This document shows, piece by piece, positions 45,001 through 54,000 of a stretch of DNA of 64,000 nucleotides. Below the pieces are notes generated by a model that was not told the origin of the DNA, made no database searches, and worked only from the letters and a program-made list of their open reading frames with translations. This stretch comes from Pseudomonas parasichuanensis (lineage in GTDB: Bacteria; Pseudomonadota; Gammaproteobacteria; Pseudomonadales; Pseudomonadaceae). The first letter of the stretch is position 1; each line of letters starts with the position of its first letter. The stretch is from NCBI RefSeq assembly GCF_021601385.1, contig NZ_BQHO01000002.1:1-64000 (forward strand), given 5' to 3'. The position numbers and the translations under genes were made by a program.

Positions 45001-48000
45001 GGCCGCTGCCGGTCAGGCTGCCCAGGCTCGCGTTGCCATTGAGGTTGAGCTGGCCGCTGGCGCCGACATTGAGGGTGTCGACGTTGGCCAGCACACCGCT
45101 GCCCAGGGTGGTGAGGGAGCCGGCCTGGATGTCGATGTCGCCGGTGAAGGTCTTGACCCCGACCAGGGTCAGGTCGTCCACGCCGGTCTTGATCAGGTTG
45201 CCGGTGCCGCTGAGGTCACCGCTGAGGATCAGCGCGTTGGCGGCGTCGAAGGTCAGGTTGGCGTTGTTGCTCAGGGCGATGGTATTGCCCAGGGCCATCG
45301 GCGAGCTGTTGGCCAGGGTGGCATCGGCGGTGACTGCGAGCGTGCCGGTGCCCAGGGCGCCGCTGCTGCCCAGGGTCAGGCGCCCGGCACTGAGCTGGGT
45401 GCCGCCCTGGTAGCCATTGTTGCCGTTGAGGGTCAGGTTGCCGCTGCCGCTTTTGCTCAGGCCGGCGGTGCCGTTGATCACACCGTTGAGGGTGAGGTCA
45501 TTGCTGCCGTCGACGGTCAGGCCGGCATTGAGGGTGAGGTTGTTGGCCAGGGTGGCGTTGCTGCCGGCGCTCAGGGTCGAGGCCCCAGCCACGGTCAGGC
45601 CGCCCTGCCCCAAGGCATTGTCGTTGCCGACCACTAGCCGGCCGGCGTTCAGGGTGGTGCCGCCCAAGTAGCTGTTGGCGCCATTGAGGGTCAGGGTGGC
45701 GGCGCCGGACTTGGCAAGCCCACCCACGCCGTCGAGCACGCCGTCGAGGGTGAGGTCGGCGCTGCCCGGCACATTGAGCGCGCCGCCCAGGTGCACGGCG
45801 TTGGCCAGGGTGACACCGGCACCGCTGGCGTCCAGGCTGGTATTGGCGCCGGTGCTCAGGGCACCGCTGCCCAGGGCGGTGTTGCTGCCCACCACCAGGG
45901 TGCCGCCGTTGAGCGTGGTGCCGCCGCTGTAGGTGTTGTTGCCGTTGAGGGTCAGGCTGGCCGCGCCGTTCTTGACCAGGGCGTTGTTGCCGCTGACCAC
46001 GCCATTGAGGGTGAGCGCCTGGCTGCCGCCGAGGGTGAGGTTGCCCCCGGCCAGGTTGACGGCGTTGGCCAGCGCCAGCGCCAGGCTGCTGTCGAGGCCT
46101 GCGGCGCCGTTGACGGTCAGCGCACCGCTGCCCAGGGCGCCGGCATTGCCCAGCAGCAGGCTGCCGGCCTGCAGGGTGGTGCCGCCGCTGTAGGTGTTGT
46201 TGCCATTGAGGATCAACTGGCCGCTGCCGAGCTTGCCCAAGGCACCGGCGCCGCTGATCACGCCGCCGAGCGTCAGGGCCTGGCTGTTGGTGATGCTCAG
46301 GGTGTTGCCGGTGCCAAGGCCGATGGCGTTGGCCACCTGCAGCACGCCGGTGGTAGCCAGGGTGCTGTTGCCGGTTACCGACAGGTTGCCCAGGCCCAGT
46401 GCGGTGTTGTTACCCAGGGTCAGGGTGCCCCCGCCCAGGGTGGTGGTGCCCTGGTAGGTGTTGGCGGCGCCAAGGGTGAGGTTGCCGCTGCCGGCCTTGC
46501 TCAGGCCACCGGTGCCGCTGATCACGCCGTTCAGTGCCAGGTCATTGTTGCCGGTCAGGCTGAGGGTGTCGTTGAGCAACAGCTGGTTGGCCAGGGTCAG
46601 CGGGCCGAGGGTGGCCAGGTTGGCGGCGGCGCCGACGGTCAGGTTGCCAATGCCCAGCGACTGGTTGTTGCCCAGGGTCAGGGTGCCGCCGTTGAGGGTC
46701 ACTCCGCCGATGAAGGTGTTGGCACCACTGAGGGTCAGGTTGCTGGCGCCGTTCTTGGTCAGGCTGCCGGCGCCGGTAACCAGGCCGCCCAGGCCCAGGT
46801 CGTTGCTGCCGGCGATGGTCAGGTTGCCGCCGAGGTTGACGGTGTTGCCGATGTTCAACCCGGTGTTGCTGTCCAGCGTGGTGCCGGCGGCCGCGTTGAG
46901 CTGGCCCAGGCCAAGCGCGCTGGCGCTGCCGAGCACCAGGGTGCCGGCATTGAGGTTGGTGTTGCCCAGGTTGCCATTGGTCCCGTTCAGGGTCAGGGTG
47001 CCGCTGCCGGTCTTGGTCAGGCCGCCGACGCCGGTGATGTTGCCGCCCAAGGTCAGGTTCTGGGCACCGGCAAGGGTCAGGTTGCCGGCCAGGGTGATCT
47101 GGTTGGCCAGGATCACGTCGGCGTTGCTGCTCAGGGTGGTGCCGCCTGCGGCATTCAGCGCGCCCGTGCCCAGCGCGGTGTTGCTGCCCACCACCAGGGT
47201 GCCGCCGTTGAGGCTGGTGTTGCCCTGGTAGCTGTTGCTGGCGTTGAGGGTGAGCACGCCGCTGCCGGCCTTGATCAGCCCGCCGTTGCCGCTCACCGCG
47301 CCGTTGAGGGTCAGGTTGCTGCTGCCCGGCAGGGTGAGGCTGGCATTCAGGGCAACGCTGTTGGCCAGGCTGAAGTCGCCCGTGCTGGTCAGGCTGGCAG
47401 CCCCGTTGACCGTGAGGCCACCGGTGCCCAGTGCCTGGGCATTGCCCAGGGTCAGGGTGCCGGCGCCGAGCGTGGTGCCGCCGCTGTAGGTGTTGGCACC
47501 GCCCAGGGTGAGGTTGGCGCCACCGTTCTTGCTCAGGCTGCCATTGCCCGAGACGATACCGGCCAGGCCAAGGTCGGCACTGCCGGCCACGGTCAGCGCG
47601 CCGTTCAGGGCGAAGGCGTTGCCCAGGGTGACGGCCGTGTTGCTATCCAGGCTGGTGCCCGCCGCGGTGCTGATTGCGCCTGTGCCCAAGGCGGTGTTGC
47701 TGCCGACCACCAGCGCCCCGCCGTTGAGCAGGGTGCCGCCGGTGTAGCTGTTGGCGCCGTTGAGCACCAGGGTGCCGCTGTCCATCTTGGCCAGCTGGCC
47801 GCTGCCGGACAGGCCAACGTTGAGCGTGGCGGTGGCGCCTGGGTCGACACGCACAGCGAAGGCGCCGTTGCTGCCATTGACCAGGTTCAACCCGCCGGCA
47901 CCGATCAGGCGGTAGCCGTTGGTGACGAACTGCAGGCCGCTGGCGCTCTGGGTGCCGACCAGGGTCACGTCGCCCGCGGTGCCCTGGAACACGGCGAAGT

Positions 48001-51000
48001 CGCTGGCCCAAGTGTTGTTGAGCACACCGTTGATATCGGTCCAGTTGGTGTTGCCGGCATTCCAGGTGCCGGTGCCACCGTCGATGACGCCGTTGGGCAC
48101 GGACTGGGCACCATCCCAGAACTGCACGGTGCCACTGGCGCCGCCGACCAGCAGGTTGATCTGGGAGCCGATCGACGTCTGCACCTGCAGGTCGCCCGGC
48201 AGCACGCTGCCGGGAATCGAACCGAACAGCACACCGTTGTCGACCAGGGCGCCGGTGTAGTCGAACAGGCGATAGATACCGGTGCCGAAGCCGCCGATAT
48301 CGGTGACGTTCAAGGTGCCGTCGAGGGTCAGGTTGCCGTTGACGTTGACCAACGCGGTACCGCCGGTGGACGGCGACCCCAGGCCGAAATCGAGGATCGA
48401 GCCGTTGTGCAGGGTCAGTGCGCCGGTGGCCAAGGTCGCGCCGCTGTTGGCCAGCAGGTGCGCGCCGTCGGCGATGTCCACCGCACCGAGCAGGCTGCCG
48501 CTGCCGCCGAGGCTGGCGCCCGTATTGACCTGCACGTTGGCGCTGGCCAGGGTACCGGTGACATTGAGCAGGCCGGCGTTGACCGTGGTGTTGCCCGCCA
48601 GCACGTTGACGCCCGACAGCTCCAGGCTGCCGGTGCCGTTCTTCACCAGGCCGCCCGCGCCCGCCAGCACGCCGCTGAACACGTTGTTGAGGTTGTTGCC
48701 GCCCACGGTCAGGTTGCTGCCGCCGGCAACGTTGACCGCACCGGCGCCGGTCAGGCCGCCGACACTGGCATTGGCGCCGAGGTTAAGGCTTGCGCCGGCG
48801 CCGACATTGACCCCCGAGGTGTTGCCCAGCGCCGTGCTGCTCAGGGTGCTGAGGCTGCCTGCCAGCAGATCGATGGCGCCGCTGAAGGTGTTGTTGCCAG
48901 TGAGCGTCAGGTCGGCGAGGCCATTCTTGATCAGGCCACCGGTGCCGCTGAGCACACCAGCCAAGACCAGGTCGTTGCTGCCGCCCAGGGTCAAGTTGGC
49001 ACCCAGGCTGACATCGTTGGCCAGGGCAAGCGGCGCACTGTTGTCGAGGCTGGCGGCCCCGGTCACGGCGAGCGTGCCGCTACCCAGGGCGCTGCTGTTG
49101 CCGACGACCAACCCACCGGCATTGAGGCTGGTACCGCCGGAGTAGGTGTTGATGCCGTTGAGCGTCAAGGTCGCTGCGCCGTTCTTGACCAGTTGCCCTG
49201 CCCCGCTGACGACGCCACCCAGGATCAGGTCATTGCTGCCCGCCACGGTGAGGTTGGCGTTGAGGGCGACGGCGTTGCCCAGGTTGATGGTATTGCTGTT
49301 GTCCAGGCTGGCGACGCCGGCCACGGTCAGGGCACCCGTGCCGAGCGCACTGCTGTTGCCGAGCACCAGGCTGCCGGCGTTGAGCAAGGTGCCACCGGCG
49401 TAGGTGTTGAGCCCATCGAGGGTGAGCGTGGCTGCACCGTTCTTGATCAGGCGGCCGGTGCCGTCGATCGCGCCGTTGAGGTTGAGGTTGTTGCTGCCGG
49501 CCAGGGTCAGGTCGGCATCCAGGGTGATGGCGTTGCCGACGCTGAGCGCGGCGCTGGTATCAAGGCTGCCCGCACCCGCCACGGTCAGCGTGCCTACACC
49601 CAGGGCGTTGCCGTTGCCCAGCACCAGGCCACCGGCGTTGAGGGTGGTGCCGCCGAGGTAGGCGTTGGCACCGGACAGGGTCAGGGTCGCGCTGCCGTTC
49701 TTGACCAGGCTGCCAACGCCGCTGATCAACCCGCCAAGGCCGAGGTTGGCGCTGCCACCGAGGGTCAGGGCGCCAGCCAGGTTGACCGTGTTGCCGAGGG
49801 TAACGGCGGTGCTGGCATCCAGGCTGGTGCCGGCGGCGGCGTTGAGCGCACCCGCGCCCAACGCGGTGTTGCTGCCGACCACGATGCGTCCGGCGTTGAG
49901 GTTGGTGTTGCCCACGTTGGTGTTGGCGCCGTTGAGGGTCAGTGTGCTGGCGCCGTTCTTGGTCAGGCCGCCGGCACCGGCGATGACACCGCCGAGGGTC
50001 AGGTCATTGCTGCCGGCCAGGTTGAGGTTGCCGGCCAGGTTGATGGCGTTGCCGACGTTCAAACCGGCCACGCTGGTATCCAGGGTGGTGTTGGCGGCAG
50101 CGTTGAGCGCGCCGGTCCCCAACGCCGTGTTGCTGCCCAGTACCAGGGTACCGGCGTTGAGCGCGGTGTTGCCGCTGTGGGTGTTGTTGCCGCTGAGGGT
50201 CAGGCTTGCGGCGCCGTTCTTGATCAGCCCGCCGCTGCCACTGATGGTGCCGCCGAGGGTCAGGTTGTTGGCGCCGGCCAGGGTCAGGCTGGCGCCCAGG
50301 TTGACGCTGTTGTTCAGGGTGAACGCCCCGGTGTTGGCCAGGCTTGCGGCGCCGCCGACGGTCAGCGCGCCAGTACCCAGCGCAGCGGCATCGGCCAGGG
50401 TCAGGGTGCCGGCATTGAGCGTCAGGCCACCGCTGAAGGTGTTGGCGGTGCCCAGGGTGAGGTTGGTGGCGCCGTTCTTGACCAGTGCGCCGGTACCGCT
50501 GATCACGCCGCCCAGGGTGGCATTGCTGGTGCCGGGAAGGGTCAGGGTATTGCCGCCCAGGTTGATGGCGTTGCCCAGGTTGACCGCCACGCCGGCATCG
50601 AGGCTGGCATTGCCGCCCAGGCCCAGTGCGCCGGTACCCAGGGCGTTGTTGTTGCCCACGGTGAGCACACCAGCGTTGAGGGTGGTGCCGCCGCTGAAGC
50701 TGTTGTTGCCATTGAGGGTCAGGCCGGCGCTGCCGTTCTTGACCAGCGCGCCCGTGCCACTGATCACGCCACCCAGGGTGGTGGCGTTGCTGCCCAGCAG
50801 GTTGAGGGTATTGGCACCCAGGTTGACCGCGTTGGCCAGGCTCACTGCGGTAGTGGCGTCGAGGTTGGCATTGCCGCCCAATGTCAGGGCCCCGGTACCG
50901 AGTGCCGTATCGCTGCCAGTGATCAGCGTGCCGGCATTGAGCTGGGTGCCGTTGGTGTAGAGGTTGTTGCCGCTGAGAGTCAGGCTGGCGTTGCCGTTCT

Positions 51001-54000
51001 TGACCAACGAGCCGGTACCGCTGAGCACACCGCTCAGGCCGAGGTTGGCACTGCCATCGACGGTCAGCGCGCCAGCCAGTAGCACCCCGTTGGCGAGACT
51101 GACCGGGGAGCTGGCATCCAGGTGAGTGCCGGCGGCGGTATTGAGCATGCCAGTGCCCAAGGCAGTGTTGCTGCCGACAACCAGCGTGCCGGCATTGAGG
51201 AACGTGGCGCCGCTGTTGGTGTTGGCGCCGGTCAGGGTCAGGATGGTGTTGCCGGCCTTTGTCAGGCCGCCGGCACCGGCGATGACACCGCTGAGGGTCA
51301 GGTCATTGCTGCCGGCCAGGTTGAGGTTGCCAGCCAGGTTGATGGCGTTGCCGACGTTCAAACCGGCCACGCTGGTATCCAGGGTGGTGTTGGCGACAGC
51401 GTTGAGCACGCCGCTCCCCAGTGCGGTGTTGCTGCCCAGCACCAAGGTGCCGGCGTTGAGCGCGGTGTTGCCACTGTGGGTGTTGTTGCCGCTCAGCGTC
51501 AGGCTGGCGCTGCCATTCTTGGTCAAGCCGCCGGTGCCACTGAGGTTGCCAGCCAGCACCAGGTTGTTGGCGCCAGCCAGCGTCAGGTTGCCGCCAAGGT
51601 TGACCGCGTTGCCCAGGGAGAACGCCGTCGTGTTGGCCAGCGTCGATGCGCCGCCGACGGTCAACGCACCGGTGCCAAGTGCCGCCGCGCTGGCCAGGGT
51701 CAGGGTGCCGGCGTTGAGGGTCAGGCCACCGCTGAAGGTGTTGCTGCCCGCCAGGGTGAGGTTGCTGCTGCCATTCTTGACCAGCGCGCCGGTGCCGCTG
51801 ATCACCCCGCCCAGGGTCGCGGCATTGCTGCCCGGCAGGGTCAGGGTGTTACCGCCGAGGTTGATGGCGTTGCCCAGGTTGACGGTCACGCCCGCATCGA
51901 GGCTTGCAGTGCCGCCCAGGGTCAGCGCGCCGGTCCCCAGGGCATTGTTGTTACCGACGGTCAGCACGCCAGCATTGAGGGTGGTGCCGCCGCTGAAGGT
52001 GTTGGCGCCGTTGAGGGTCAGCCCGGCGCTGCCGTTTTTCACCAGTGCGCCGGTGCCGCTGATCACCCCACCCAGGGTGGTGGCGCTGGTGCCCAGCAGG
52101 TTGAGGCTGTTCGCGCCCAGGTTGATCGCGTTGCCCAGGCTGACCGCAGTGCTGGCATCGACGCTGGCATTGCCACCCAGGGTCAGCGCGCCGGTACCCA
52201 GGGCGTTGTTGTGGCCGACGGTGAGATTACCGGTGTTCAGCGTCAGGCCGCCGCTGAAGGTGTTGTTGCCATTGAGCGCCAGGTCGGCGGCGCCGTTCTT
52301 GACCACTGCGCCGGTGCCGCTGATCACGCCGCCCAGGGTGGTGGCGCTGGTGCCCAGCAGGTTGAGGGTGTTGGCGCCCAGGCTGATCGCATTGCCCAGG
52401 CTGACCGCGGAACTGGCATCGAGGCTGGCGTTGCCGGTCAGGGCCAGGGCACCGGTGCCCAGCGCGGCGCTATTGCCGACGGTGAGCGTGCCTGCGGCCA
52501 GGCTGGTACCGCCGCTGTACGTGTTAACGCCGTTGAGGGTGAGATCTGCGGTGCCGTTTTTGACCAGGCTGCCGGTACCGCCGATCACGCCACCGAGGGT
52601 GAGTGCGTTGTTGCCCGTCAAGGTCAGGGCACTGCTGCCCAGGTTGATGGCGTTGCCCAGGGTCATCGCCGCCGTGGTGTCCAGGCTGGCGTTGCCGGTG
52701 AGGCCCAGGGCCCCCGTGCCCAGGGCGTTGCTGTTGCCCAGGGTGAGGGTGCCGGTGGCCAGGGTGGTGCCGCCGCTGAAGGTGTTGATGCCGTTGAGGG
52801 TCAGGTTGCCGCTGCCGCTCTTGACCAGCGAACCGGTGCCGCTGAGCACGCCGCCCAGGGTCAAGGCGTTGCTGCCAGGCAGGCTGAGGGCAGCGTTGAG
52901 TGCCACGGCGTTGTTCAGCACCAGCGGCACGCTACCTTGCAGGCTGCCGGCGCCATTGACGGTGAGCCCGCCACTGCCCAGCGCCGCAGCGCTGGTGAGG
53001 TTGAGGCCGCCGGCGGCCAATGTGGTGCCGCCGCTGTAGGTATTGGTGCCGCCCAGGGTGAGCAGGCCGGCGCCGGTCTTGGTCAGCCCGCCGACACCTG
53101 CGATCACGCCGTTGAGGGTCATGTCGGTGGCGCCACCGACGTTAAGGCCGGCGTTCAGGGTCAGCGCGTTGCTCAAGCTCAGCCCGCCAACAGTGCCTGC
53201 CAGGCCACCGCCGTTGACGGTGATACCGCCAGTGCCGAACGCGCTGGCGTTGTCGAAGTTGAGCTGGCCACCGTTGAGGGTGGTCTGGGTGGTGCCGTTG
53301 AGCACCTGGCCGATCAGGCTCCAGGTGCCGCTGTCGACGATCAGCCGGCTGAAGTTGATGTAGTTGCTGGCGTTGATGGTGCCGCTGCCACTGGTGCCGC
53401 TGCCGCCGCCGATGGCGTTCTGCAGGGCCAGGGTGTTGGTGCCGCCGGCGCCGCCATCGATCTTGCCCGCCGCCGCGAAGGCCAGGTTGGGGTTGCTGGT
53501 GACCAGCAGGGCCACGCCGATGCCCAACCCCGCGCCGACATTGGAACCGGTGATGGCGTTGAAGCGGTTGGTACTGTTGGCGCCCATCGACAGGCTGCCG
53601 GTGAGGGTCCCGGCGTTGGTGAAGGTATTGCCCGCCGCAGACGCTTCGAAGGCTGCACGGCCGAGGATGGTGCCGGTGTTGGTGAAGTTCACCGTGCTGC
53701 CGCCGGTCACGGCGATGACCGGGGTGTCCTCGCTCACCAGGGTGAGGCTGGCCAAAGCCGAGGAGCCGATGCTGCCGGCGTTGGTAATGGTGGTGGTGCC
53801 CGAGGCACCGTTGCGCGCATCCAGCGCCATGCCCGTGAGGTTGAGCAGGTTCGCGCCGAGCAAAGCGCCCGTGCCCTTGATCACGCCCGTTGCGTTGTTG
53901 TTGAGGGTGAGGGTGCTGCCGGTGCCGGTGTTGCCGATCAGCACGGCACTGGACTGGATGCTCAGCAGCCCCAGCAAGGTCGGGTCGATGGTGCCGTTGT

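Noticed and set aside
38558-45637. 2359-codon plus-strand open frame antisense to the autotransporter
   Set aside because: It mirrors the repeat structure of the giant gene, has no homology pattern, signal or Shine-Dalgarno, and depends on the codon bias of the coding strand. Two further long frames (45791-51082 and 51122-54388) are rejected for the same reason.
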